64,000 bases of DNA from Guptibacillus hwajinpoensis (GTDB lineage Bacteria > Bacillota > Bacilli > Bacillales > Guptibacillaceae), in the NCBI RefSeq assembly GCF_020524165.1, contig NZ_JAIVKU010000001.1:62001-126000 (forward strand). The letters run 5' to 3'. The notes beneath the pieces are model-generated. The model searched no databases, was not told the DNA's origin, and worked only from the letters and a program-made list of their open reading frames with translations. Numbering within the stretch: position 1 is the stretch's first letter; every line of letters begins with the position of its first letter. The translations under genes were made by a program, and so were the position numbers. Of the stretch, positions 9,183 to 16,937 are shown one piece after another.

Positions 9183-10073
9183 TTAAAGAACTCCGACATC
9201 TGATTCTGTCGTGCGATAAATCTCGTTTATGCTTTTCCCTTTTGCTCGCGCAAGGATCTCCATACGAACGGAGAGTTGTTTCTTCGAAAATGCCATTGTC
9301 GCATCAAGCGTATTTCCGAAGGCGCTATACGTTCTTCCTCCGATTCCTTCCTGTGTTAACTGTGCTGCAAGAGGAGCGAGTTGATTCATCTTGTTCTGAA
9401 TAAGATCAAACAGTTGCGGATGTTCAGCGATAAGACGCTGTAACAAAAATGTTCCATAACCGATATGACGCGATTCATCTCTTTTAAGTAACCCAATGCC
9501 TTTCATTAGTCCGGGCATCACATTTGCTTTGGCAAGAGATTCATAGAAAGAGAAGTAACCTGTTTCAGCTAGAACCCCTTCGACAAACATGTTGTAGACA
9601 GTAGAGGCTTCTGCTAATGCTTCAGGTGAGTGATCATGCTGGAGCTTCTCCATTGCTTCAGGCAAGATTGAGTAAAAAATGTGGTGGTAAGTTTCCGAGT
9701 GAAAACGTGAGAGGTCACCTGTTTGACCAATCTCGTTTAAAAAAATGCGAAAAAACTCTGTATGTTTGGCCTCTTCGTACAAAAAAGTGGTTAAGTACAT
9801 CTCTTCTTCCAATCTTCCTTCTTTTGCAATTACCATGATTAAAGGAAGGAGATCGAGCGTTACGGCTTCTTCCCCAGCTTGAAACTGTGAGACGAGTCTA
9901 AGTATTTCTTCCTGCTGATCCCCGGTAAGAAATTGCCAGTCTTTCACATCTTGAGTGAAATCAATCTCAACTGGATTCCAACTCCCGAATTTCTTCGCTT
10001 TTTGATAAAGACGAAAAGGTAGCAACTCTTTATTAAGACCACGAGCACTCGTTGTAATCATTTCTTTTCGCAT
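9183..10073 (-). CDS. R2-like ligand-binding oxidase (R2lox)
   Basis: 296-residue ferritin-like di-metal oxidase. By eye it aligns with Geobacillus kaustophilus R2loxI: candidate metal ligands are Glu68, Glu101, His104, Glu165, Glu200 and His203, and the Val71/Tyr160 pair corresponds to the residues that form the Tyr-Val ether crosslink. Characterised family members carry an Mn/Fe cofactor and bind a long-chain fatty acid; their physiological reaction is not known. It lacks features of a true ribonucleotide reductase R2 and no R1 gene is nearby. It is the first gene of an operon with an aldehyde and an alcohol dehydrogenase, divergent from a LuxR-type regulator, with a cre-like box in the shared promoter region. 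Confidence 0.9.
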   Translation of the reverse strand: MRKEMITTSARGLNKELLPFRLYQKAKKFGSWNPVEIDFTQDVKDWQFLTGDQQEEILRLVSQFQAGEEAVTLDLLPLIMVIAKEGRLEEEMYLTTFLYEEAKHTEFFRIFLNEIGQTGDLSRFHSETYHHIFYSILPEAMEKLQHDHSPEALAEASTVYNMFVEGVLAETGYFSFYESLAKANVMPGLMKGIGLLKRDESRHIGYGTFLLQRLIAEHPQLFDLIQNKMNQLAPLAAQLTQEGIGGRTYSAFGNTLDATMAFSKKQLSVRMEILARAKGKSINEIYRTTESDVGVL

Positions 10074-10089
10074 CTCATACCGCCCTTCC

Positions 10090-10118
10090 TTGCGATTTCA
10101 ATGAGCACCTTCTATAAT
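10090..10118 (+). promoter_or_regulatory. Candidate sigma-A promoter of the LuxR-type gene
   Basis: A -35 like TTGCGA (10090-10095), a 17-base spacer and a consensus -10 TATAAT (10113-10118). The predicted start near 10125 gives a leader of about 80 bases to ATG 10205. Confidence 0.5.
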
Positions 10119-10132
10119 AAAAGAGCAATCAC

Positions 10133-10146
10133 AGAAAGCGCTTACA
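10133..10146. promoter_or_regulatory. cre-like CcpA box in R2lox/luxR intergenic region
   Basis: AGAAAGCGCTTACA matches the consensus TGWAANCGNTNWCA at 13 of 14 positions. It sits between the divergent R2lox operon and the regulator gene, just after the predicted start of the latter. This suggests carbon catabolite control of the oxidation cluster. Confidence 0.55.
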
Positions 10147-10204
10147 TAATTAGTGTAACGAATGATGTCCAAGGATTATATTCCTGAAAAGATAGGGGGG
10201 AATT

Positions 10205-10900
10205 ATGTCGATGCATGAGGAAGTGTGGATGCGCTCTTTTCATCGTATCATCGCGATAAAAGATCCAATCCACCGTTGTGAAGTCATGATTCAGCAGTGC
10301 CTTGCTCATTTTCCATTCATGCGTGCAAGTATGTTTACTTTTTCCTATTTTACGAGTATGGGGGAAGGGATTCTTCGCGTAGACCGTCACGGTGTCTTTT
10401 CAATGGCCGCCATTCGTGAAGACGTGAGGCGCATTCCACCCATTCAACGTGCTCTTCTTTCAAATAAACCAGCCTTGTTGATGATGGATCAGCATCATCA
10501 ACTTTTCCCCGAAGAATACATCGAAGCCTATGATTTAACTTCTGTCTTAATCATCCCGCTAAGCATTGAACGTGTCGCAATCGGATGCGTGCTTCTTGAT
10601 GAAAAAGAAGAAGGGGTAACGATTCATCAAGGTCTTATTGACGATGTGATGATTTATTTTCAACACGCCCTTGCTTATTTGTTACCACCTACTCCAACTA
10701 CACCCAGTCCTTTAAGTAAACGCGAAACGGAAGTACTTCAGTATGCAGCTGATGGCTACAGCACAAAAGAAATGGCCAGTATGCTATGCATAAGTGATTT
10801 TACAGCTCGAGATTATATGAGCTCAGCCATTCGAAAGGTAAAAGCCAATCATCGTGCAGAAGCTGTTGCAAACGCATTGCGGGAAAAGTGGATTCAGTAA
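10205..10900 (+). CDS. LuxR-family transcriptional regulator with GAF-like sensor
   Basis: 231 residues. The C-terminal LuxR/FixJ-type helix-turn-helix spans about 170-231 (SKRETEVLQYAADGYSTKEMA, then a recognition helix near SDFTARDYM). The N-terminal 160 residues have the alternating strand-helix pattern of a GAF-like ligand domain, with no receiver Asp. ATG 10205 follows GGGGGG; ATG 10211 is a possible alternative. Placed between the divergent R2lox operon and the molybdoenzyme gene, it is the likely local regulator, sensing a small molecule rather than a kinase signal. Confidence 0.88.
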   Translation: MSMHEEVWMRSFHRIIAIKDPIHRCEVMIQQCLAHFPFMRASMFTFSYFTSMGEGILRVDRHGVFSMAAIREDVRRIPPIQRALLSNKPALLMMDQHHQLFPEEYIEAYDLTSVLIIPLSIERVAIGCVLLDEKEEGVTIHQGLIDDVMIYFQHALAYLLPPTPTTPSPLSKRETEVLQYAADGYSTKEMASMLCISDFTARDYMSSAIRKVKANHRAEAVANALREKWIQ

Positions 10901-10957
10901 TTGCACTCCTTCTCTTTTCTTTTTCTTGAATAATGATGGAATTTTCAGTAAACTTAA

Positions 10958-10977
10958 AATACTGACCAGTTGGTATT
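10958..10977. promoter_or_regulatory. TetR-type operator-like inverted repeat
   Basis: An imperfect palindrome has outer arms AATAC / GTATT around a TGACCAGTTG core, 22 bases before the molybdoenzyme start. ACTGACC...GGT patterns are typical of TetR-family operators. A weak promoter (TTGAAT, 17 bases, TAAACT at 10926-10954) lies just upstream, so a bound repressor could block it. No tetR gene is in the window. Confidence 0.35.
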
Positions 10978-10999
10978 TAAAGTGAAGGAGGATTTTATA

Positions 11000-13264
11000 A
11001 TGGATTCGGCTAAGAACGTTCACTACCGTACCTGTCCGCTTTGTGAAGCGACGTGTGGCTTAGAAATCCACACTGTAAATGGAGAAGTGACGCACATTGA
11101 GGGAGATAAGCAAGACCCTTTTAGTAAAGGGTATTTATGTCCAAAAGGATTTAGTTTAAAGGAACTTCATCATGATCCAGATAGAATCAGAGAACCGATG
11201 ATTCGAAAAGGTACGGAATGGTTTACAGTGAGCTACGAAGAAGCTTTTAAGGAAGTGAGAAAAGGACTTCGAGGTGTGATTGAAAAACATGGGCGGGATG
11301 CAGTTGGCGTCTATCTTGGAAATCCAAATGTCCATAATTTATCAGGTATGCTCTACTTGCCAATCTTTCTACGCGAGCTTGGGAGCCGTAATCAATACTC
11401 CGCTAGTACCGTTGATCAGATTCCAAAACAGCTAGCAGCAGAGTTTATGTACGGCAGTGACTTCAGCATACCAATCCCAGATATTGATCGGACACACTAT
11501 TTTCTTGTGATTGGGGCAAATCCCATCGTTTCAAATGGAAGCTTAATGACTGCTCCAAATATGCGAGGTAGGCTTAAATCGTTGCAGGAGCGGGGAGGAC
11601 GACTAGTTGTTGTTGATCCAGTTCGTACCGCAACCGCTAAATTGGCGGACGAGCATCACTTTATTAAACCAGGTACAGATGGGTATTTGTTATTTAGTAT
11701 TCTTCACACCTTATTTGATGAGGGGTTAACGAAGGAGTCACATCTTGCTGATCATGTAAACGGCCTATCAGAAGTAAAGAAACTTGCAAAAGATTTTCCG
11801 CCTGAAAAAATGGCATCAGTGTGCGGTCTTGATTCAGAAACGATTCGTACCATTGCAAGAGATCTTTCTTCTGCCACTTGCGCTGCTGTTTATGGACGAA
11901 TGGGGACGTGTACACAGGCGTTTGGAACAGTTAACAGCTGGTTAATTGACGTGATTAATTATGTAACAGGCAATTTAGATCGTGAAGGCGGCGTCATGTT
12001 CACAACACCTGCAACTGGAGGAAGAACGTCTAAAAAAGGCTATCGTTTTAATCGTTTTAGAAGCAGGGTAAGCGGCATGCCTGAAGTGTTAGGGGAGCTC
12101 CCTGTTAGTTGTCTGTCAGAAGAAATGGACACGCCCGGGGAAGGACAGATCAAGGCGTTTGTAACGGTCGCAGGAAACCCTGTTTTATCAACTCCGAATA
12201 GTAAGCGGTTACAAAATGCGATGGAAAATCTTGAATTTATGGTTAGTGTCGATTGCTATTTGAATGAAACGACAAGAAAGGCGAATGTGATCTTACCTGC
12301 ACCGACGCCACTTGAGCGCTCTCATTATGATCTTTCCTTTTACCAGCTGTCGGTACGTAATATTTCTCACTACTCGCCACCTGTTTTTGATAAGAAAGAA
12401 GGCCAGTTAGACGAATGGGAAATTCTTCTTAATCTTACGGCGTTAGTTGGAGAGGAAGAGCCAGATCAAGATGCCGTTACCAAAATAGATGATGCAACGA
12501 TTGAATATCTTATCAAAAAAGACATTAATAATGATCGGTCACCAATTTATGATCGCGACCCAAAGGACATATTTGAAGCGTTAGAAGGACAAACGGGCCC
12601 AGAGCGAATGCTTGATTATATGCTCCGTTCAGGGCCATACGGTGATCATTTTAAACAACAGGATGGGTTAAGTTTAAAGAAATTGGAAGAGAACTCGCAT
12701 GGTATTGATTTAGGAGCGTTAAAACCACGAATTCCAGAAGTGTTGCTCACGCATACAGGGAAGGTAGAGCTTGCCCCTGAGTTAATCATAAAAGACGTAA
12801 CAAGACTAAAAAAAGAAGCATCAAGTCAATCGGATATGCTTTTGATTGGTCGAAGAAATCTGCGATCGAACAATTCTTGGATGCATAACTTACCTGTGCT
12901 TATGAAAGGAAAAGATCGGTGTACCCTTTGGCTTCACCCAACAGATGGTGAGAAGCTGGAGATTCAAGATGGTGAACTTGCTGAGGTGCAATCAGAGGTG
13001 GGTCTTCTTGAAGTAATCGTGGAGTTAACAAACGACATTATGCCGGGAGTAGGTAGTATTCCCCACGGCTATGGACATGGTCTTAGCGGTGTAAAAATGA
13101 CCGTGGCAAAGGAAAACAAAGGCGTAAATACAAATGTATTAAGTGATGAGAAAAGACATGATGCTATCTCAGGAACCGCCGTTTTAAATGGAATTCCAAT
13201 TAAAGTTAGCAAAATAAAAAGTGGGAGGGAGAAACATGGCGCTGTACGCACTGAATCTATTTAA
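11000..13264 (+). CDS. Molybdopterin-dependent oxidoreductase
   Basis: About 754 residues from ATG 11000, chosen because AAGGAGG precedes it at the right distance; an upstream TTG at 10970 is less likely. The N-terminus binds a [4Fe-4S] cluster (Cys12, Cys15, Cys19, Cys47), followed by the Mo-bisMGD domains and a C-terminal molydopterin-dinucleotide-binding domain from about 640. There is no Tat signal, so it is probably cytoplasmic. It belongs to the large DMSO reductase superfamily, but I cannot name the substrate. No small electron-transfer subunit is present; the next gene overlaps its end and is DUF1330-like. Confidence 0.9.
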   Translation: MDSAKNVHYRTCPLCEATCGLEIHTVNGEVTHIEGDKQDPFSKGYLCPKGFSLKELHHDPDRIREPMIRKGTEWFTVSYEEAFKEVRKGLRGVIEKHGRDAVGVYLGNPNVHNLSGMLYLPIFLRELGSRNQYSASTVDQIPKQLAAEFMYGSDFSIPIPDIDRTHYFLVIGANPIVSNGSLMTAPNMRGRLKSLQERGGRLVVVDPVRTATAKLADEHHFIKPGTDGYLLFSILHTLFDEGLTKESHLADHVNGLSEVKKLAKDFPPEKMASVCGLDSETIRTIARDLSSATCAAVYGRMGTCTQAFGTVNSWLIDVINYVTGNLDREGGVMFTTPATGGRTSKKGYRFNRFRSRVSGMPEVLGELPVSCLSEEMDTPGEGQIKAFVTVAGNPVLSTPNSKRLQNAMENLEFMVSVDCYLNETTRKANVILPAPTPLERSHYDLSFYQLSVRNISHYSPPVFDKKEGQLDEWEILLNLTALVGEEEPDQDAVTKIDDATIEYLIKKDINNDRSPIYDRDPKDIFEALEGQTGPERMLDYMLRSGPYGDHFKQQDGLSLKKLEENSHGIDLGALKPRIPEVLLTHTGKVELAPELIIKDVTRLKKEASSQSDMLLIGRRNLRSNNSWMHNLPVLMKGKDRCTLWLHPTDGEKLEIQDGELAEVQSEVGLLEVIVELTNDIMPGVGSIPHGYGHGLSGVKMTVAKENKGVNTNVLSDEKRHDAISGTAVLNGIPIKVSKIKSGREKHGAVRTESI

Positions 13265-13553
13265 TGTAAAGGACGGAGAAGAATATGCTGAATATGCGAA
13301 AAGAGCAGAGGAACCGCTGCGTCAATATGGAGGCAAGGTTGTGGCCATTGGTAAGCTTCACTCCTCTCCAGAAGGAGACATTGCGCCGAGGCAAGTGATG
13401 ATGCTTGTTGAGTGGGAATCGAAAGAGGGGATTGACAACTACGTGAATGATCCTAACCTTGAAGATTTACACCCTCATCGTGAGCTTGGCGTCGATGATT
13501 TTGTTTGGCATTTGTTTGAAAAACTAGAAGATCTGCGTCCAGTATTGAAATAA
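13236..13553 (+). CDS. DUF1330-like dimeric alpha-beta barrel protein
   Basis: 105 residues from ATG 13236 with GGGAGG upstream. The gene starts 29 bases inside the end of the molybdoenzyme gene, so translation is coupled. The fold pattern (ALYALNLF strand, helix, GGKVVAIG strand, QVMMLVEW strand, C-terminal WHLF) is that of small ferredoxin-like alpha-beta barrel proteins. The family includes monooxygenase-like and decarboxylase-like enzymes, but DUF1330 members mostly lack a known function. It probably assists or follows the molybdoenzyme. Confidence 0.8.
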   Translation: MALYALNLFNVKDGEEYAEYAKRAEEPLRQYGGKVVAIGKLHSSPEGDIAPRQVMMLVEWESKEGIDNYVNDPNLEDLHPHRELGVDDFVWHLFEKLEDLRPVLK

Positions 13554-13555
13554 TA

Positions 13556-13588
13556 AAAGCCCCCGCAAACAATGTGGGGGCTTTCTTC
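13556..13588. terminator. Bidirectional terminator
   Basis: Stem AAAGCCCCC 13556-13564 / GGGGGCTTT 13576-13584, shared by the DUF1330-like gene and the convergent flavin oxidoreductase gene. Confidence 0.85.
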
Positions 13589-13591
13589 ATT

Positions 13592-14710
13592 TTATTCTTC
13601 GATTGGGAACCAGCCAGGTACGCTGAAAATCGCGTTCCAAAGCGGATCAGGTAAAACGAGTTCTTGCTGTGCATCTTTCCGTAACGTTACACGAATGTTT
13701 TCTTCGTCACCGCTTTGGACTTTCTCTACCCAGTTTGGTTCCATGATCATTTCACGACCAAGGGCGATGAGAGGCACGCCAGTATCAAGTGCTTTTTCTA
13801 CTTCATCAGGAGTATGAAGAGAGCCGACACCGATGACAGGTACAAGGTGACCAATTCGTTCTTTGATCATTGACATGCGTGGGGTAGGGTCTTCTTCACG
13901 CATTGAACCTTGATAGAAATCGGATAGCGAAACGTGAACATAATCAAGGTGACGTGAGGCAAGTTCATCTACGAGCTGAAGGGTATCGTCCATTGTGATG
14001 CCAGGATTTTCACGTTCTTCAGGTGAGATTCGATAGCCAAGAATGAAAGCACTATGCGCGTGTTCCTTGATAGCTGCCTTTGCTGATTCTAAAACAGCTA
14101 ATGGAAATTTCATGCGGTTTTCAAGACTTCCACCCCACGCATCTTCTCTACGATTTGAGTGAGGAGAGAAGAACTGTTGTAGAAGATACGTGTTTGCACC
14201 ATGAAGTTCAACACCGTCAAAGCCGGCTTCAATTGCTCTTCGCGTTGCTTCACCAAATGCTTGAATCGTTTCTTGAATTTCTTCTTCTGTCATGGCTCGA
14301 GGTGTTTTCGATCCTTCTCGCTCAGCAGGTACTGCACTTGCGCTAAGGATTTCTTCATTCGGAACGAGCTCAGGAGGGCACATTCTTCCTCCATGGAAGA
14401 TTTGTAAAATGGCTTTTGCACCTTTCGCGTGAATTGTATCAGCTAATTTTTTCAGGCCTGGGATCTGTTCATCGCGATTAGCCCCAATTTCACCAGCGAA
14501 ACCTTTACCGTGCGGGAGCACATAAGCGCAGGCAGTTATAACCGCCCCTACACCGCCAGAGCGCTTTTCATAATAAGCCAGTTCCTGTGCGGATACAGTT
14601 CCATCTTCATTAGATAAAAAATTGGTCATTGGAGCAAGCATGACACGGTTCTTTAATTCTATCCCTGAAGGTAGTGTATAAGATTGTAGCATTTTTCGAT
14701 TTGAAGTCAT
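13592..14710 (-). CDS. NADH:flavin oxidoreductase (Old Yellow Enzyme family)
   Basis: 372-residue FMN-dependent TIM-barrel ene-reductase. It has the N-terminal LKNRVMLAPMTN segment, the His-Gly-Ala-Asn substrate/FMN motif in ELHGANTYLLQQFFSP, and the NRREDAWGGS segment. The family reduces activated C=C bonds of enones and similar electrophiles, often as part of detoxification. ATG 14710 follows AAGGAGG. It is transcribed alone, convergent with the molybdoenzyme pair. Confidence 0.9.
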   Translation of the reverse strand: MTSNRKMLQSYTLPSGIELKNRVMLAPMTNFLSNEDGTVSAQELAYYEKRSGGVGAVITACAYVLPHGKGFAGEIGANRDEQIPGLKKLADTIHAKGAKAILQIFHGGRMCPPELVPNEEILSASAVPAEREGSKTPRAMTEEEIQETIQAFGEATRRAIEAGFDGVELHGANTYLLQQFFSPHSNRREDAWGGSLENRMKFPLAVLESAKAAIKEHAHSAFILGYRISPEERENPGITMDDTLQLVDELASRHLDYVHVSLSDFYQGSMREEDPTPRMSMIKERIGHLVPVIGVGSLHTPDEVEKALDTGVPLIALGREMIMEPNWVEKVQSGDEENIRVTLRKDAQQELVLPDPLWNAIFSVPGWFPIEE

Positions 14711-14808
14711 TGTGTTCCTCCTTATGTACTTACTGTAATTCTAACTCTTACAGTTTAGCATGGCAGATTATTGTTTGTCTTATCATGTGCCTTCTAAGTT
14801 GAAAAATG

Positions 14809-14834
14809 TAAAAAAACCGCCTGAAATGGCGGTT
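14809..14834 (-). terminator. Intrinsic terminator of the RpiR-type gene
   Basis: Stem AACCGCC 14815-14821 / GGCGGTT 14828-14834; read on the minus strand it is followed by a T run. Confidence 0.8.
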
Positions 14835-14846
14835 GGATGTGTAAGA

Positions 14847-15704
14847 TTAAATTCGCTTTGAAGAGATCGCTTCGCGCATTAATTGAAGGGAGTGCTGAGA
14901 TTTTTCTTTTCGAGCGATCATAATGTTCACGTAAAGCGCATCAACAAGACTTAACTGTGCAATCCTAGATGCGAGCGCTTCCGAGCGAAAGTCTGTTTCC
15001 TGTGAAACGGTATAGAGAGGAATGTCGACTTTTTTACTAAGTGGCGAAGTGGCCAGGTTCGTGATGGCAATTGTAGTTGCACCAGTTCCACGCGCAATGT
15101 CAGCTACACGTAACATATCTTTATTCGTACCAGAATGAGAAATCAAGACAGCTACATCGCTACTTGAGAGCTGAGAAGCTGACATGATTTGCAGATGCGC
15201 ATCGCTATATGATGTTGAGCGTAATCCAGTTCGAATAAATTTATGCTGAGCGTCCATCGCAATAATGCCAGAACCACCATTACCATAAAACTCAATATGT
15301 GTTGCTTTTAATAAAATTTGAACGGCCTGGTCAATTGTTGCGTCATCCAGAATGTGATACGTATCTTCAAGCGTCCGAATGTTTGACCGAAGGACCTTTT
15401 CGGCGACCTCTTTCGTGGAGTCAGTCTCTGTGATGGTTTCATGAATATCCTGAATAGGGTTCACAATTTCAGCTGCAAGGGCAATCTTCATTGCTTGAAA
15501 ACCTTTGAAGCCAATTCGCTTACAAAAACGGAATACGGTAGCATCTGCTACGTTCAGGTCTTCAGCCACCTGATTAATGGTACTATGGATAATCTTATTC
15601 GAATTATTCAATATATAATCCGCAACCTGTCGTTCTTTTTCGCTAAATTGCGAGTAAGAAGAGCGGATTCTTGGAAGGCAGTGACGGGTTTCCGTGTCGG
15701 ACAT
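14847..15704 (-). CDS. MurR/RpiR-family transcriptional regulator (gluconate module)
   Basis: 285 residues: an N-terminal RpiR-type helix-turn-helix (about 1-80, with VADATVFRFCKRIGFKGFQ) and a C-terminal SIS sugar-phosphate binding domain (about 125-255, with GNGGSGIIA and ISHSGTNKD). Divergent from gnd and followed by gntK, it most likely senses a phosphorylated intermediate such as 6-phosphogluconate. In B. subtilis the gnt operon uses a GntR-family regulator instead, so this is a different regulatory design. An 18-bp palindrome sits 35 bases before its start. Confidence 0.88.
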   Translation of the reverse strand: MSDTETRHCLPRIRSSYSQFSEKERQVADYILNNSNKIIHSTINQVAEDLNVADATVFRFCKRIGFKGFQAMKIALAAEIVNPIQDIHETITETDSTKEVAEKVLRSNIRTLEDTYHILDDATIDQAVQILLKATHIEFYGNGGSGIIAMDAQHKFIRTGLRSTSYSDAHLQIMSASQLSSSDVAVLISHSGTNKDMLRVADIARGTGATTIAITNLATSPLSKKVDIPLYTVSQETDFRSEALASRIAQLSLVDALYVNIMIARKEKSQHSLQLMREAISSKRI

Positions 15705-15738
15705 TTACATTCTCCTCTCTATCAATCCTCATTTTATT

Positions 15739-15756
15739 ATTGTAACCGATTACAAT
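15739..15756. promoter_or_regulatory. Palindromic operator in rpiR-gnd intergenic region
   Basis: ATTGTAACCGATTACAAT has perfect 7-bp arms with a 4-base centre. Its place between the divergent regulator and gnd makes it a candidate operator for autoregulation. Confidence 0.5.
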
Positions 15757-15785
15757 TAAGATGAAAATAGATTCCGCTCAACCAA

Positions 15786-15813
15786 TTGAAACAAAAAATA
15801 TTTAATGTATAAT
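15786..15813 (+). promoter_or_regulatory. Sigma-A promoter of gnd
   Basis: -35 TTGAAA (15786-15791), 16-base spacer, consensus -10 TATAAT (15808-15813). It is followed by an AT-rich element at 15825-15843 that recurs near 19361, then TAAGGAG before ATG 15859. Confidence 0.7.
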
Positions 15814-15858
15814 TAGAATATAGGAAAAAATATTTCATTCGTATAAGGAGTTTTTCAT

Positions 15859-16758
15859 ATGAACGTCGGATTAATTGGTCTTGGCAAAATGGGGTACAAT
15901 CTTGCCCTAAATTTACGTGATCACGAACATAACGTGATCGTACATGATGCAAACGATGAACAGGTTCAAAAAATGAATGATGAAGGTTTTGCTGGAAAGA
16001 ACTCTCTTAAAGAAGTTGTTGAATCATTAGAGGCACCACGTATCCTATGGATGATGGTTCCTTCAGGTGATATTACGGAAGCTGTGACAACTGAATTATC
16101 AACGCTTCTTGATAAAGGTGATATTATCATTGATGGTGGTAATTCCCATTACAAGGATTCAAAACGCAGAGGCGAAATGCTTTTAGAAAAAGGCATTTAT
16201 TTCTTTGATGTAGGAACAAGCGGTGGGAAGTCAGGTGCACGCAATGGCGCTTGTACAATGATTGGTGGAGATAGCACAGTATTTGAAACGATTGAGCCTC
16301 TATTTAAAGACATCTGCGTAGAAGATGGATACCTTTATACTGGCGAGTCTGGCAGTGGCCACTTCCTAAAGATGGTTCATAATGGCGTGGAATACGGCAT
16401 GATGCAATCCATTGCTGAAGGCTTTGATCTGCTAAGTAAAAGTGAATATGATTTTGACTACGAAAAAGTGGCCCGCGTATGGAACAATGGTTCTGTTATT
16501 CGCTCGTGGTTAATGGAATTAACAGAGTCTGCATTTTCTAAAGATGCAAACCTAGATGAAATTCGCGGTATCATGAATTCATCAGGCGAAGGAAAATGGA
16601 CTGTAGAAACAGCGCTTGACCTTCAGACAGCTACGCCTGTTATCGCTCTTTCTTTGATGATGCGCTATCGCTCATTAGAAGATGATACATTCACAGGTAA
16701 AGTTGTGGCGGCACTTCGTAATGAATTCGGCGGTCACGCAACTGAAAAAAGCAATTAA
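15859..16758 (+). CDS. gnd: 6-phosphogluconate dehydrogenase, decarboxylating (short, NAD-type)
   Basis: 299 residues, the short YqeC-like class rather than the 470-residue NADP enzyme. It oxidises and decarboxylates 6-phosphogluconate to ribulose 5-phosphate. The Rossmann motif GLIGLGKMG is at residues 3-11; the strand-2 end VHDAND carries Asp, which in this family suggests NAD rather than NADP. DGGNSHYKDSKRR and GTSGGKSGARNG are catalytic/substrate segments. It has its own promoter and terminator and is followed by gluconokinase, completing a gluconate route. Confidence 0.92.
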   Translation: MNVGLIGLGKMGYNLALNLRDHEHNVIVHDANDEQVQKMNDEGFAGKNSLKEVVESLEAPRILWMMVPSGDITEAVTTELSTLLDKGDIIIDGGNSHYKDSKRRGEMLLEKGIYFFDVGTSGGKSGARNGACTMIGGDSTVFETIEPLFKDICVEDGYLYTGESGSGHFLKMVHNGVEYGMMQSIAEGFDLLSKSEYDFDYEKVARVWNNGSVIRSWLMELTESAFSKDANLDEIRGIMNSSGEGKWTVETALDLQTATPVIALSLMMRYRSLEDDTFTGKVVAALRNEFGGHATEKSN

Positions 16759-16775
16759 TGAAATAGATAAAGAAG

Positions 16776-16815
16776 GGAAGCATGTTCACACAACATGCTT
16801 CCTGATCTTTTTTTG
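16776..16815 (+). terminator. Strong intrinsic terminator after gnd
   Basis: Perfect 11-bp stem 16776-16786 / 16792-16802 and a T run to 16815. It separates gnd from gntK, so gntK should have its own promoter. Confidence 0.85.
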
Positions 16816-16837
16816 TTAACGATTCGTTTATTTTAAT

Positions 16838-16851
16838 TGAACGCGCTTACA
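16838..16851. promoter_or_regulatory. cre-like CcpA box upstream of gntK
   Basis: TGAACGCGCTTACA matches TGWAANCGNTNWCA at 13 of 14 positions, about 87 bases before gntK. Catabolite repression of gluconate use is known in B. subtilis. An inverted repeat TTCGTA / TACGAA (16870-16888) lies further downstream, before a TATACT-like -10. Confidence 0.6.
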
Positions 16852-16937
16852 GGTGTGTTCGGAAGATCATTCGTATCGTGCGTACGAAAGAGCTATACTA
16901 TAAAGTGGAATGAACAATTACGTAGGAGGAATGGCTT

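Noticed and set aside
9183..10073. Ribonucleotide reductase small subunit NrdF/NrdB
   Set aside because: No large subunit nearby, and the ligand set and Val/Tyr pair match the R2lox group rather than R2.
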